Below, piece by piece: positions 1 to 14,400 of a stretch of 64,000 nt of DNA. Origin of the DNA: Pontederia crassipes (Eukaryota > Streptophyta > Magnoliopsida > Commelinales > Pontederiaceae); assembly GCA_030549335.1 (NCBI GenBank), contig JAUKPH010000018.1, positions 1,178,001-1,242,000 of the forward strand, in the 5' to 3' direction. The notes beneath the pieces were generated by a model. It had not been told where the DNA came from. It ran no database searches and saw only the letters and a program-made list of their open reading frames with translations. Made by a program: the position numbers and the translations under genes. Positions within the stretch are counted from its first letter, which is position 1. Each line of letters opens with the position of its first letter.

Positions 1-42
1 GTGTTGCTGAGATAGTTTTTTTTAACTGAAAATGCATATGTA

Positions 43-3000
43 TTAACTGATAAGATGGCTCGTACGGTCATGATACAAAAAATGTTGGAGGCCCTGAGCA
101 GGGAAATATGTCCAAAAAGCATTAGAGTTATTCTTCATCCCACAATATTCTAAATGATCAGCTGTCCTATTAGATGTTCTTGGGCAATAGAAACATTTGA
201 ACTTTACAAAAAGCTTAATCGGATCAAGTATCTTCATATTCTACATACCAGGCCAGGATTCTAGCCCAAATCATGGATGCGATTGTCGTTTTGGAACAGG
301 ATTGGAGATCCAGAGGGAGAAAGCAATTAAGGAATGAAGCTTCTGTCGAGAGGAAGGGTCCAGATTGACACCTCATATAACCAATGACCATTAGTCAAGG
401 TAAGTAGGTATTGAAAATTATAGTTCAATTGAGATTCAATGTAGGACCACGAGTGCCAAGATTTAGGACATAAGAAAAAGAGGTGTTCAATAGTCTCAAC
501 ATCTCGGTTACATCTAGTACAACAATGATTGATGTTCAATTTGAGGTGTGATAAACAGTAATGGGTAGGTAATATGTGATGCAAGAACTTCCAAAGAAAA
601 ATTTTAACTTTAAGTGGGATTTTGAGTCACCAAAGGTTGTTCCGGTTAGGCCGATCCGGTGGAATGGTAGGCTGGTAGCACAGAAAATAATAAACTGACT
701 AAGATATAACCTCGCTACGAGGGTATCCAAATCCACATATCATCCTTGGCATAAAGTGAAGAGAAAATAGAGAGAATGTAAGAGACCACCCCATAACAAG
801 CATTAAGTAAATCAACATTCCAATTCTTATCCTCTAACATTAAGTCATTGACACACATTGTATCATTAAGTAGATCAATGTTGATATATGTAGGTAACAA
901 GGCCAGTGATATTGAAGATAATCAAGGATCCAACATAATATTAGTACTGCGACCATTTCCAGTACACTACTTAAATCCCAATTTGGTATCAACCAAAGTT
1001 TTGAGAATGAGCTTCCAGCACCAAGAATTCTTAGTGCTAAGACCACCATTAAATCAAGGATGCCTTTTGCCATATTTGATGGTGCAAAGCTGAGCCCATG
1101 GTGATTTATGATTATTGAGTAAGAAGAGAACACGTTTGGCCAAAAGTGCAGTGCGAAAGAAATAAATATTCATCATATCTAGTCCACCATTCCTAAGTGA
1201 TTGTTGGACAGTAGTCCAATCAATTAGATGCATTCCCCTACTCCCATCACCCTTGGACCAGAGGAAGTTTCTAGCATGCTTATCTAAAGTTTCTAGTAAA
1301 CCATCATCAATATACATGGCACTCATTGCATAGATTGGAATGGAATTGAGTACAAATTTGATGAGTGTTGTTTTACTAGCAGTGTTAAGGAGATTAGCTT
1401 TCCAACCAGCAATCCTATGAGATGATTTGTCACCTATCTACCACTATTGGGCAATAGGAATGTATTTGTATGAGATTAAAATCCCGAGATAGAAGAAAGG
1501 CATATTGCTTTGACTGAGGATTGTTTGTTTTCGTCTCCTATTTAGAACCCTAGGAAAATAAATCTCGGATTTATATGGATTGATCAGCTGATTAGTCAAG
1601 TGATGATATGTTTAAGGATGGAGATGAGTCATTTGCAGTTTTTAATTGTGGCTGCAATCGTAATTAACATGTCATCAGCATAAAGCATATGGCTTATGGA
1701 GAAAGTTTGAATTTGGAAGGGAGTTAAGGACCTAGAAATTTCAGCATCTTGCATGAGTGTGGAGAGTATTTGTGTAATAATGATAAACAAATATGGAGAC
1801 AAGGGGTCACCTTGTCAAATCCCACAATTGCTTCTAAGATAATGGGAGGAAGAACCATTGACACAACATGCAAAAGGGGTGACTTTATACATGCCATAAT
1901 CCAATCAATAAATTTGAGGGGGAAATCCATACAAGAAAGAGCTTTCTGAATTGCTGACTAGTTTACCCTGACGAAGGCTTTGAGCATATTAGCCTTTATT
2001 AGCATAGTTTTTTTCCTACCATTGTTCATGGAATGAGCAATCTCTTGAGCTAGTAAAATATTGGATAGGAATGTCGACTGACAATTATCAATTAGGTCGG
2101 TTAAGGTGGGCTTGATTCTAATTGCTAGGATTTTGTAAATGACATTACATAATGCAATAAGTCTGAAATCATTAACTTTTAAGGGTTGTGAGATTTAGGG
2201 ATGAAGACTAAGGAAGTGAAGGACCAGAAGGATTTGATCTCAGAGGACACATCAGGGCAAATTATATCCCAATAAGATTTGTAGAATTTAATTGTAAATT
2301 CATCCGGCCCAGGGGCTTTACCAGGGGCCAACGAGCATAGGGTATTGTAAATCTATAAATCAGCCACATGATTTGTTAATTGGTCATGCCATGATGGTTC
2401 AAGCCTAGGAAGGGCAAGACAAGAATTGAGCGGGAGAGGTGGACTTGGATTAAGATGCTAGAGGTTCTAATAATGATCTACAAAAGCTTCTATGATCTCC
2501 TGAGCAGAGGACATAGTGTGATCTGAAAACTTGCAGAGATTGGATTAGATTTCTTTTATGTCTTACCATAGTTCTAATGTGGAAGAACTTGGTGTTTTTG
2601 TCGCCTTGTTTTAACCGGTTCACTCTGGATTCGGACTGCCATTTTAAGGTTATCTGTCTAAAGAGAGCATAATGCAAGTGATAAAGTGAGCGAAGATTGA
2701 GGATGTGTGATCAGATAGACCACAATTCACATCCTTGTTTTCAAGTAAAATAATTTTTTGGTTAACCTCCTTGGCCCTATCTTCTAATTTACCAAGGGTG
2801 TGTTTGTTCCACGGGATGGTATTGTGCCTAACATTGAGAAGGTTATGGTGTATAGAAAGTTGATGGGTTTGTTGTCCCATGTGTCTTTAACGATTTGGTG
2901 AGCTTTAGGATATTCTAACCAGTTCGTATCTTAATATGTTGGGTTTGTATGGCGGAGAATTGGTGTTGAAGTGGAGGGGATTGTGATAAGAGGCACAACG

Positions 3001-4143
3001 AGTTAGGGTTTGGAGGGATAATGATGGCAATTGAAGCAACCAGTGAGAGTTAAGCAAGGCACGATCAAGTCTACACTACACCCTAGCTAAGCCCCTACGA
3101 TTGTTGCACTAGGTGTATTGAAGCCCAATAAGGGTTGTATCTAAGAGACCCTAGGCATGAATGAGATTGTTAAGTTCCCTAATTGATTTAGTTATCTTGA
3201 AAGGTGTGCCTCCCTTTTTATTATTAGGATTGGTGTATGAGTTAAAGTCCTCAATAATTGCCCAAGGAAAAATTACATGCATTAATATGAGCAATCTCCT
3301 GTCATAGTTTAGATTTAATATCCGTAAGAGTACTAGCATAGATACAAGTAAGGAGAAAAGAGAAGAATTGCATAGATATAACCACATGTAAAAGTTGAGG
3401 TGTAGAGAAAATTTTTGTTACCTGAATATCACCATTCTACCAAGCAATAATAATTCCACCGGAGGAAGACGTGCCGATGCATAGTAATTCCAGCCTTTAC
3501 CCAGATGACGAGTAATGATTTATGAAGACTCCATGGTGGTGTGAGTTTCCTATAACACAAGAGATCTAGTTTGTGCTCACGAATAAGACTAGATAACCTG
3601 TCATGCTTATGGTCGCCCCATGACAATTCAATGAGATTAATTTCATTGATTGAGATCGAGGTTTACCCGGTCCTTGCTGGTATCTTGTAACACAAGAGAC
3701 GAAGTATTAGCATTATCATGTCCTGGTTTTGAAGCCTTTAACTTACCCTTTTCGGTAGATGTGGTTAGTTGTTTCCCTTTACTACGTGGTGTGGGTGCTG
3801 GTATAGGGGGTTTAAGCACACGTCTTAGTCGTTCCTTCTTCTGCTCCTTGCGGATTGAGAGGAGGATATCAAGATCTTCTTGATCCACCTCTGATTCTCC
3901 AAGTGAAGATCTCATTTGCGAGGAAGGAGCACCATCGGATGAAGCAAGCTAGTTCGTTATATTATGTACGAGGTCAAGATGGACGATATGCCTCATAGGG
4001 GCAGATGAGGGGGAAGGGGACCTGTAGGGCCCAAGGATGTGTGAGGGGGATCTTGTGGGGCGGGGGAAGGGTGTGGGAACGAAACACAAAATGATCGGGT
4101 CGGTATATCTCATTTGCTGGCACCGTGACTTGCTCAATTGCAT
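43..4143 (-). mobile_element. Degraded plant L1-type LINE (ORF1 remnant, endonuclease, reverse transcriptase, zinc finger, RNase H tail)
   Basis: Read on the minus strand, pieces of a non-LTR retrotransposon occur in the expected order. A basic, proline-rich ORF1-like stretch lies at 4143-3643. An endonuclease-like stretch follows from 3626. The reverse transcriptase covers about 2880-1000, with the catalytic YADD at 1682-1671, followed by the post-RT region typical of plant LINEs (1326-1054). A zf-RVT-type finger (CTRCNRDVETIEH, then C) is at 584-327, and an RNase H-like tail (PRTSNRTADHLE) ends at about 43. The coding sequence is broken by many frame changes and stops, so the copy is dead. 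The 3' UTR and poly(A) probably lie before base 1, so I cannot say whether target-site duplications exist. The LINE identification is secure; the exact 5' end is not. Confidence 0.85.
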
Positions 4144-5378
4144 CCATTTTTATTTTAATTTTTCATTTAAAAGTATAATTTAGGGTCGGTTGTGCGTTTG
4201 CCAAGGTGAAATCAGATACCTGATCTAATTTTGTCAAACATACCCATGCGATTTAATTTTCGAAATGAATACCATTACCCTAGTTCTATCTCCTTGGGTG
4301 AACTAGACAATTTTTTATTTTACAATTTATTTTTCTTTTACCATTCTCTTTTTAACATTTGTTATATAAATTAATTTATTTATTATATATAAAATATTTA
4401 TTATAAATAATCAATATAATATAATTTATTACTTTTCTATTAATATTTTTTAATATTTTGTTAAATATAATTTATGGTTATTTTCATAAACCATCCCTAA
4501 CCTATCATGATTTTCTACATCTAACCTCAAATTATAAACTTATTTTTTATCCCTAAATTAACGCAACTTTTTTAATTTAACCCTCATGTCCACTTCTGTT
4601 ACATTTTATGTTAGTTTTGCCTTTTCTCGTTTATAAAATGACTAAATTATCCCTCCCTTCATAACACATCAAATAATAAATATAAAAAAGAAGAAAGAAA
4701 CAAATATTTATTAAAAGAATGATTATTATATTTAAATTCTATATTTTTAACAACTTTTTAATAAAAATTTAATTTATACATTTATGTTATTAACTAATAG
4801 AATTATATTTCATATTTATATTATCTATTTTTATTCAAACATTCACTAAAATTAATATATCACATCTATTTTTTCCTGTCACATCAATATTGTATCCAAA
4901 CACATTGTGAATTCGAGTTCCGTTTCCAAACATAACCTAAGACAACTAGAGGCCTAAAGCAAAAATATTATAAAAAGTGTATTTCAACTAGAGGCCTAAA
5001 GAAAAAATATTATAAAAAGTGTATTTTTAATAAAATATAATGTTATATTAAAATTTATTTCTTTTTTTAAATACAAAAAGTTATTTTTATGTTTCATCAT
5101 TTTTATTGATAAAATAGTTAAAGTGTTTATTGAATCACCATTGGTCTTAGATATCATTTTATTAGTTTAAAGAAGTAACTAATAATTATTGAGACAATTA
5201 ACACTATTTATAAATAATATATGCATTGACAAATATCAAATATTTTTTACAATTCATTATATACATAAGGGTATTTTTATTTTTATAATTTCTCTCATAA
5301 TTATAAGATAGTATAAGATATTAACAATGAAACTATAGTAACATTCATACTCATTATTATTTACTTAGAATAAATTAA
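4144..5378. other. AT-rich spacer
   Basis: I see no gene here. The stretch is very AT-rich, with many short TTTAT/AATAT runs. It contains one short tandem duplication, listed separately at 4943-5026. Parts around 4450-4660 read like old non-coding transposon DNA, but no termini could be fixed. Confidence 0.5.
4943..5026. repeat. Two-copy 42-bp tandem duplication
   Basis: The unit beginning CAACTAGAGGCCTAAAG occurs at 4943 and again at 4985, nearly identical over 42 bp. It looks like a simple recent tandem duplication in spacer DNA. Confidence 0.85.
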
Positions 5379-6356
5379 GGATTTAATGGGGGTGCTCCCT
5401 ACGGAGCACCCTATTCCCTAGTCTCACAATCGCATGTTTGACGATCAATGATGGATCATTTAGTGTGCGGTTCAATGACAAACCACGCGGCCAATGTGTA
5501 GTATGCACTAGTTTGGATGGTTCATCATTGGCGACGAGATCGAGGGTTCCAAGGCCGAAGAGCTCCAAGGCCGACGAGAAGCACCTTCACGCTAATGAGC
5601 TTGACCGCAAGTGTGTCGATCGCGAGTCCAAGGCTCATTACGCCATCTCTGGTGAGGGAGTGAACCTCGCCACCATCTACAAGGACGAGGACTGGATCCA
5701 CCTTGGCCTCAAGCTCTGTGACGATAGGGACCTCAGCGATTGCATCACCACCTAGGAGGACGTCCCTGTGCTTGAGCCCGAGAAGGTTGTTGTCGTCACG
5801 ACGATCGCTGAGGCCAGATTGATGAGGAGATCGGGCGTGTCCGCTTTGGGATCATTTGACGCTAACGACCAAGGAACAGTTCGCCATGAAATCCATCGAG
5901 AAGCACATGCTCGCCGACAAGCTTGATCGTGAGTGCATCGATCGCGAGTCCAAGTCACACCATGTCATCTCCGACGAGGGGGCGAACCTAGGCATGGTGG
6001 AGCTTGTGGTCGTCTACGATGATGAGGACTAGATCCACCTCATCCTTTTGACGGTGGGGACTCGGTGACTAGATTGGTGAGGAGACTGGGCGCAATTGCT
6101 TTAGGATCATCCGACGCCAACGACCTGGGAGCAGTTCATCATGAAATTTGTCTCTTGCTTGCCAACGAGGGGGATTGAACCGTGGGATGATGGCAACTTT
6201 ATGACGAGTGTGTGAACTGTTAAACTGAGATTGAACCATCCTTAATTGTTATTGAACCACACTTCAAATTATCTGTCATTGATCATCAATCGTGTAGTTG
6301 AGAGACTGATTACCAGGGTGCTCCCAATTTCAACAAGGAGCACCTCCATTAAATCC
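5379..6356. mobile_element. Non-autonomous TIR transposon with gene-like cargo (member A of a two-member family)
   Basis: The ends are inverted repeats: GGATTTAATGGGGGTGCTCC on the left, and the same with one change when the right end is reverse-complemented. A weaker inverted match continues inward for about 110 bp (both sides contain GATCAATGA and GCGGTTCAAT or GTGGTTCAAT). Just inside each end, GGTGCTCC and GGAGCACC form a short hairpin. A TAA flanks each side, which would suit a PIF/Harbinger-type 3-bp duplication, but the match is too short to be certain. The interior is far more GC-rich than its surroundings and holds a duplicated open stretch (about 5577-5710 and 5901-6042; shared core CDRESK/VDRESK-like codons) that resembles captured coding sequence. 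I do not recognise the donor gene. Confidence 0.65.
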
Positions 6357-6554
6357 TAAAATTATTAACTATAAGAAATAGAATATGGAGCCTCAAAGTT
6401 GGTGGGGGCCTCGAGCCACTACTTGTGTGGCTTGGTATAATCTTATTCAAGGGAGAATGGTTTTTTTTAAAAAAATCTAAATATTTTAGATAAACCTTTT
6501 TTATCATGAGGAAGCTCATTGATGGTCTCAATAACTCTGCTTACATTATTAGTC

Positions 6555-7522
6555 AAAGTAAATGACACCAAATGCCCTTTGATCGTAAGTGTTATCCTCC
6601 AACTTCACTTACAAAATTGTCCTCCATCTTTTAAGTTATTTCACTCGATACTCTTTTCACGTGTGATCGATCGTCTCCGGTTGCCTAGTTTATGTGGCAT
6701 CCACGTGATTATTTTCTCTCTCCTCCGCATAAGAGGTCGTCCGACGTGGCAACATAAATAACTGAAAAATAATTTAAAAAATAAAATTTTTCTCTCCTCC
6801 CACGTGTCGATGAACAGGAGGCCCCCTCTCTACCCTCGTCGGAGGTCGTAGACGGGGGCGGAGGCCCCCTACAGTTCACCGGCCGTCGGCCCTCTTCTCC
6901 CTCCTGCCACTAGCACTCAAGCCAGTGATCGAAGAGAGAGGAGGGGCAGGGACGGAGCTACGTATTTTGCCCCCCCCCCCCCCCCCCCAACATTTTGAGA
7001 TCATATGACTTTATCTGTATTTTAAGATTATAAAGTTATATTATATATAGATCGGCCCCCTCAAAATATCAAAAAGCTAATGTTAGCATGGTGGAAATAT
7101 CATCATTCATTCTATGAGAGAATCTAGAGGTTGATTCTGATCATGGAAAAAAAGTCTTCACATATTTAGATTTTTTTTTGCCCCCCCCCCCCCCTCCTAA
7201 ATTATTTTCCTGGCTCCGTCCCTAAGGAAGGAGCCGCCGCCCCCTCCTTTTTATTTTTTTGATGTTATATTTTTAATTTAATTTAATTTTATAAATAATT
7301 TGCTGATGTAGAGGAAAATTTGCCACGCAACGTCAAACGAGTGCCTACGTGGAGAAAAGAGAACGTTGCCACATCATTTATACGATCGGAGAAAGGACGA
7401 TTGACGGTAAAAATAGCAATTTTCAGTGCAATGAATCAAAAGGTAGAGAAGATTCTTATTACAAGTTAAAATTGGAAGATAACACAAAACGTCAAAGTTG
7501 GAGATGATGGTGTAATTTACCC
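6555..7522. mobile_element. Non-autonomous MULE-like element with long imperfect TIRs
   Basis: The left end (AAAGTAAATGACACCAAATG and onward) and the reverse-complemented right end (GGGTAAATTACACCATCATC and onward) stay alignable for roughly 100 bp. Both include a TGTTATC(C/T)TCCAA block. Flanking 9-mers TTATTAGTC (6546-6554) and TGATTAGTC (7523-7531) match at 8 of 9 bases, as expected for a Mutator-type 9-bp target duplication. The interior is GC-rich and has no recognisable transposase. A smaller hAT-like element is nested inside at 6948-7223. Confidence 0.65.
6948..7223. mobile_element. Small hAT-like element with poly-C tracts inside each end
   Basis: The ends are AGGGACGGAGCTA and its near-perfect inverse (12 of 13), a common hAT-like terminus. 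Long C runs lie just inside both ends: 19 C at 6970-6988 and 14 C at 7181-7194. No clean 8-bp target duplication is visible; the flanks are only similar, purine-rich sequences. It sits within the MULE-like element. Confidence 0.5.
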
Positions 7523-7531
7523 TGATTAGTC

Positions 7532-8413
7532 ATCATTGCCGTTTGCAAAAAAAAAATAAATAATGAACTTTTAATTTTTCCAGAAATGTTGTTTTGGCCT
7601 ATTTCTTATACATATAATTTATTTAGTATTTCATGTTACTTTGACTAATAATTATAAAATATATACGCATATGTATATATCACTACAAAATAGTCAGATT
7701 ATGTAGACAATTAGGAGAAAAATACCACTTCGTAAGTATGTCAGATTATCTCTGCAGAATTTGATTTGTCAGATATTAGATACAAGACAATATGATGAAT
7801 ATGAGCAATTTTGAAATAAAATAATTAATATGTAATTCATAACCGTTACCTCAAAACAAACTATTCTTAGAAAGGTTGGAGCAACGGTTGCTCATTTTCC
7901 CAATATAAGAACTATCCAGTATCCACACACATACATGCATAAATTAAATTAATGAAAGGAAGGAAACTTGTACGTCAATATATATCCAATATAAATGGAG
8001 CGGGTCAGATGTTAATTGAGCAAACCTCAATTTTTGCCTATGACATCAATTGACACGTCTCTTTTTTACATAAAAAAAAAAAGAGCAATAACATGACAAA
8101 ACAAGCAGCAGTTAATTTAGCAACTCACCGCTAGATCTGCAGGAACGACGAAGGTTGGAATCTAAACAGGGGCTAGTTAAATTCATTGAACACACGCAAA
8201 CTCGTTAAGATTAATTGAGTTATGGACATGTCCATCTTTTAGGATTCTTTGAAGATTTTACCTTTACATAAACTCCCTAAAATAGCCAGAAGCATTATAA
8301 GAAAAAAAATTGAATGAATAACAATTAAACACAAGGAAAGAAGAAAACTGCAAACTCTACTACGAGGGCTGTACATGGTGAAAAGTAGACAATCGCGTTC
8401 ATGCTCAGAGAAT
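7532..8413. other. 3' flank of the kinase gene
   Basis: No gene is seen. This AT-rich stretch lies downstream of the kinase stop codon at 8414-8416. The first few hundred bases below 8414 presumably contain the transcript's 3' UTR, but I could not fix a poly(A) site. Confidence 0.5.
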
Positions 8414-11400
8414 TTAGTGATTTCTCGCATTTGAGCTACGGACGGTGAGGCCATGTAAATATTTGGTGTACCCCAGAAAATTGAGCTTGCCATCTGTTGG
8501 TCTGATCCAATCTTTGATAACGGTATAAGCAGACGGAGCAAGGTTCAATTCCTACACACAACAGTTTTCCCGCATTTCAAATAAATCTGACAATATTGGT
8601 AGAATTTGAAAAAATATGGCAATTAAATTGTACCTGGGCTAGTTCCTCAACTGAGATAACTCGATTGCCTTCACGTTCAAAATGCTCAAAAGCAGTATTG
8701 GCAATCTCTTCCCATTGTATCAAAGCCTCGAGCTGATAAGGGCTAACTGCAGTGGCGCAGAATTCCTCAAAATCCATTCTTCTGTAAGAGAGCGGTTCTA
8801 ACTGGTTTACAGAAGATATATTAAATTAGTATAGCAGTGAATTAGCTGTTCAAGCTTACATTACAATGATCATGATTCTCGAAAGGTCCATGAAGAAAAT
8901 AATGACTAAGGAAGAAAGATAAGCAACAACGAGAAAAATCCAGTGAAAAATAGTTTTTCCCCAGAATGTTGATCGACTGAAAGAAAGAGGCATCTAAGGA
9001 AAGGCCAAACCACCACAGAAGAATTCATTAGAAAAATCTGTAAAATATCTGTTATGCATTTAATAAGCTCTACTCATATGGAGCAACCATTTTATACAGA
9101 AAATGTTACCAACTACCTTCAAAATAATTAAATAAAAAAATTGCCAACTACCTTTCTGTAGAACATAATGATCAAGAATCAGGGATCATATTAAAGAGCC
9201 ATGACTAGAAAACGACTATGGGATGGAGAAAACATAGAGATACAAGGAACTTATATTTTTAATGGAGGGGTAGATGGCTTACAGGTTTCAGAATGTCAAG
9301 AACCTTGGACTCCTTCATTGCTTCAGTTGCATTTTGCACAAGTGCCTACAGTAGTCATTTAACAGATTAAACGGTTACAGAACATGTAGAATATAATATG
9401 AGTAGATAGGTAGATATCTTGGGAAAAATCATTTGAGTTTATGCTATTTGACTGACAAAGTAGAAAATAAAATGGACAAAGAACATACCAGCCGGAAGTT
9501 TTCAAAGGAAATGAACCCATCCTTATTTGGTTCCAGTAATTTAAACTGCTGCCTTAGATAAAAGATTTCATCCTCTGTTAAAGCTCTAGAAAGTGCCTGA
9601 GGATTTCAAAACAGAACTTTTCAATTTCTAGAGGCCTTTTTCGTCATCAAGGTACATAAGAATAGTGGCAAACATCCAGCAAATTGTGCATTCAAACTAT
9701 GGAACATTTTTATATGTATTAAATATTAATATTTTCTCCATCATTGAGTCAAGTCGTCCTAGTAAACTTCATACTAAATAAAATTACTTGGAGTGATATC
9801 GCTGGTACGCATATACATGTCCCAAAATAGGAATTTTATAAAGAAAATTATTTTGATCCTGAAAACAATCTTCTATCAAGGAAAAAAGGAAACCTATTCA
9901 ATTATTGATAAATAAAATTAGCATTAGCATCATTGTCGATCTAAAATAGTATGTTTTCTCATACAACATTCATCTGCTTATGTAACTTCTAAAATTAATG
10001 AAACTGCGGACGACTACCACCTTGCTCGTCGTCCTTTGCCATTTCAAAAACAACAACACAACAACAACAAAGTCTTATCCCACTAGGTGGGGTCGGCTAC
10101 ATGGATCATACGACGCCATTCCGCTCTATTAGACACAATATATTCGTTGATCCGTGTTCATAAGATTCGACCGCTCTATTTGCCATTTCAAAAAAAAAAA
10201 AAAAATTCATCTGCTTATATCTCACCACATCTTGCTGTCCCTTCGACACCATATATGTCTCTCTATATAAGCATTATACAAAGAACATGATGTGGCTCTT
10301 GAAAACAATCTTCACTTGAAGGAAAATGTTCCTATTTAGATATTGGCAGGGAACTTAGTACCAGTCTCATTCCCACTTTATAGAGCCAAACATTTCAATT
10401 TTGAAGTTTGTGTGGTTATTGATAGACAAATATCAGCAGTTGTAAATTGTGTAGAAAACACTTGTATTATAATTTGCTCTATGCGGTCACTTTAATCAAT
10501 TACCCTAATATACAAATGTTTTTACACATACTTTATAGATATTACCATCTTGACATGACCATGCTATTGTAGTTCGTACTAAACAATTATATACTTGTGA
10601 TTTTGCATTTTTTATGTCACCTACTTCTATCTTTTCCACAGCTGCAAGGTTTTATCATGAACTTATATGTATTACTTTATATTAGAGTCAATATACTATG
10701 TTTTGAGGCACAGGGATGAAAAACTCTGATGAGATGGAATCTTGGTGCATAGAATCAAAGACATTCAAAATTAGAAGCAAGAACAATTCAAAGCTTGTAT
10801 AACCACCTCACTAGGAGAAAATCCGTGCCTCTCATGATTAATTAATTATGACTTTATGTTGCACCACTTGCATTCAATATATTTTAATAATGCTTATATT
10901 GATCATGTAGTTGACATAATTATAGTAATATCAGACCTCTAGGGCCTGTTTGGTTAAAAGGTATTTTAGCCCTTAAATTTTAAAATTCTATGGTATGTTA
11001 CTTTTTAAAAAGTGTCATACCACAGTGTTATAAATATCTAAGAAAACATTTCGATGAATGTGTTGGATGCATAACGTTACTACAGAAAAAAATTAAAAGA
11101 AAAATAATGAAGTGACCCCTGTTCTTTGCATTATGTCTAATCTCACACAACTCATTGCCCAAAGGAAAAAATACGGAGCTCCAACCTCCTATATTTTTTA
11201 CCCCATTTCAGCTCTAAACCATAGTTTTTTGCACAACACAATTAACATCCAAACATGATTTTGTAACTTTTCCAGCTGTATAAAAAAACCATGGTTTTTT
11301 ATAATTTCTTTAATTTTCCGGCATTCCCAAACAGGGACTTACCCTGAACTCCAAAAGGATTCCTATATATCTATATAAAGTAAACATGAAAAGATTAAGG

Positions 11401-14400
11401 ATATGACTCGTATGATTTTGAGCCTTTTTAAACATGTGAAATCAACATCACAGAAAAAAGAGAAAGAAAAGTCAGCTACCTAATTCTTAGTAGTCACAGA
11501 AAAAGTACCTTTAATGCAGCACGTTTCAGAGGGGTAGCCCGAATATATGATTTGGCCAATTTATATATTAAAATATCCAAAGGAATTTGTCTTTTGTCAT
11601 TTCGCAACCAAGGGTGAGCTGCCATCAGGATGCAAAATGTTAGTTTTCATGAATACATTTTATGTCAAGAAGAAAAAGGAATTAAGGTCACAATCAAGCG
11701 TTGAAGTAGGGGATGGGAATGGATCCGGCTTGGGTAATACCTGAACCCAACATGCTCATCAAACCCAACCCAAATCCAGTGGATAAAAGGCTTTTCCCCA
11801 GGATTTTGGCACCATCTCAGTTATCAGTTATAACCGAATAGCATAACTTTATTTTTTTTCAAAATACAATTGTATATCTTGATATATAATAGAATGAACC
11901 AAATTTGAATTCAGTAAGAGTAAAATGCAGAATGAAAAGTCAAACTATAATGAAAACTAGATGCTGTTATTCTTATAAGAAAAAAATGTTATGAAAGTAT
12001 CACATCAGATAAGAAATAGAATTCATCAAGCATAACAATTTCCCTTATAAAAAAACATAACCAGATATCAGTTAGCACAAACAACTTACTTAAAGCTTGT
12101 GCAGCTGTCATCCTTTTTCTGTAATCCTTATTCAAAAGCCTTTTTACAAAATCTTTAGCTTCTTGTGATACATCTGGCCAAGGAGCATCTTCAAAGTTGG
12201 GGTCAGCTCTCAATACAGAACGAAAGATTCCTGACTCCGTTCGTGCCCAGAAAGGTCTACTTCCACACAACAAAATATATGTTATAACACCAATGCTCCA
12301 CATATCTGCTTCCAGACTGTAAGATCTATGTAGGACTTCAGGTGCAACATAGTATGCACTCCCAACAATGTCGTTTAATCTGTCATCTGCAAAGAATATA
12401 GAAAAGGACATTAATCCTTCAGACAGAGCAGTATGACACAAGTATTAGGTTCACTTATACAACAATCTAGCTGACAAATAAGATAAAGTAACCCTCTAAA
12501 AAAAAGGATCAAGTAATCAGAGAAGCTAATGGATGTAGTATTAGCAAAACCAAATCTCAAAAAGAAAAATCTTAAAAGTGGAACGTAGTAGATAATACTA
12601 ATATACTATTATATTCCTTCACAGATTGAAATATGGTTAAAATATTTTGTGTTTCTATGGAATTTTGGCATTGTAACCAAAAGGAAGCTTGTGGCTTTCT
12701 GATAGTAAAGATATTTATCCCCAATGACAATCTTGTTTTTTTTTTTTTTTTGGAAATGCCAATGACAATCTTGTAAAGTAAAGTGTTCCATCAAATGATG
12801 CTACATCATAAGATCTAATATATTCTAAAACAACATGATGAAATAATACAATAAATACACAGTGTTTTAGTAGAAATTTTACTTCACAAGAGACGTAATA
12901 CTTGTCCACAAACCTCCTGTAATAAAAATTCTTAAGAAACTCCAAGTTTTTCCTTTATTTTATGAAGATATTATGCTAGCCATCCAAAATATAAGCTAAT
13001 AGATAAAGAGAAAAAGCCCAACTAACAAGTTATCGAAATTATGCATGATGTTAAAGAAACTTGAGTGTAAACATGAAATCATCATTACAAACATTTCATG
13101 AGAGTCAAAATAAACTTCTTTGCCTTGATCAATTATTGCAGCAAGTGTCATCGGGAATTCAAGGAGAGGATTTCAAGAAAGAATAGAACACCAATTATAG
13201 CAAGTATTTTCTGAACAAAGCCTAAATGGAAATTCAAATTCAACCAAGATTACTCGTTTACTTAAAGTTCAGAACTACTAAAAGAATGAGATCATCCAGG
13301 AAAGAAGAAGGTGCCTAGTCTGCATCCATATAAGTATTTTAGTGCTCCTCAAAGGTTCCACAACAAAAACCTTAAGAAGATTGAAGTGTTGATACAAATA
13401 AGCTACAACTATGTTTAACTAATGGCACTTCCTTTACCCACAAAGATAAAGAAACAGTGCATCAAATATTTCAAAAGTTTAAATAAATAAAGATGATATT
13501 CTATAGTTTACCTGGCTTAATAAAATCTGACAACCCAAAATCAATTAGCTTCATAAGAGCATTTTCATCGGGAGCAGTGAAGAGAAAATTCTGCACATAC
13601 AGGAAAAGGCATCTCAGAAATAAATACAAAACATAGTTCAAGTAAAAGGATTATCACATTGAGTTAACAAGTTCACTGACAAGAAATGAGTTTCGTTGTA
13701 CAAACCTCTGGTTTAAGATCACGATGGACAACACCTTGAAGATGACAAAAGGCAACTACATCCAGTATTTGCACAACAATTGATTTTGTATCTTCCTCAG
13801 TGTATCTTCCACCTCTTCAAAATTAGAGCAATTCTTATTCAGAGAGAATTTCACAATTGGAAGGAAAAACAGAATTTCTTGTTAACAAATTAAACTGTAA
13901 GAAAAATATTTCAGTTACCTAGCGAGGATCCTATCTAATAGTTCTCCACCTTCACATAGTCTGTGACAGAAAAAGACAAGGACAACCAATGAATCATAAT
14001 CCTAAATTTGCTGAACCAAGAAACTTGAGAAAACTAGTAATAAAAAAGTAATGTTACTACAGATGACTTCATCGCCTAAAACACTAATCGCATCCATCCT
14101 AATGGGAAAATATATACAGTTATCATGCATTTATTTTGTTAGTGACATTTTTACATTTTTTGTCCCTTTTGGCATTGTTGATAATGCCTTGAATCTGAAC
14201 CCAATTGTAACCCTATATGGTTCCCCTACGTAGTCAGGTGCTTCAGCAGATTTCTCCTACGAGGGGTCTCGCTGTCCAAACAATGAGCCTGAAGAAGGGG
14301 AGGGGGGAGAGGGAGGGAGGGACCTAGAAAGTTTTAGGTTTCTATTTCCTATTTTGTATTGGAGTTCCCTATATAAACTCCATGACGACTAGGTTATTTC

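Noticed and set aside
7680-7720. CACTACAAAATAG, a possible CACTA terminus
   Set aside because: It lacks the usual continuation and subterminal repeats, and no partner end is visible.
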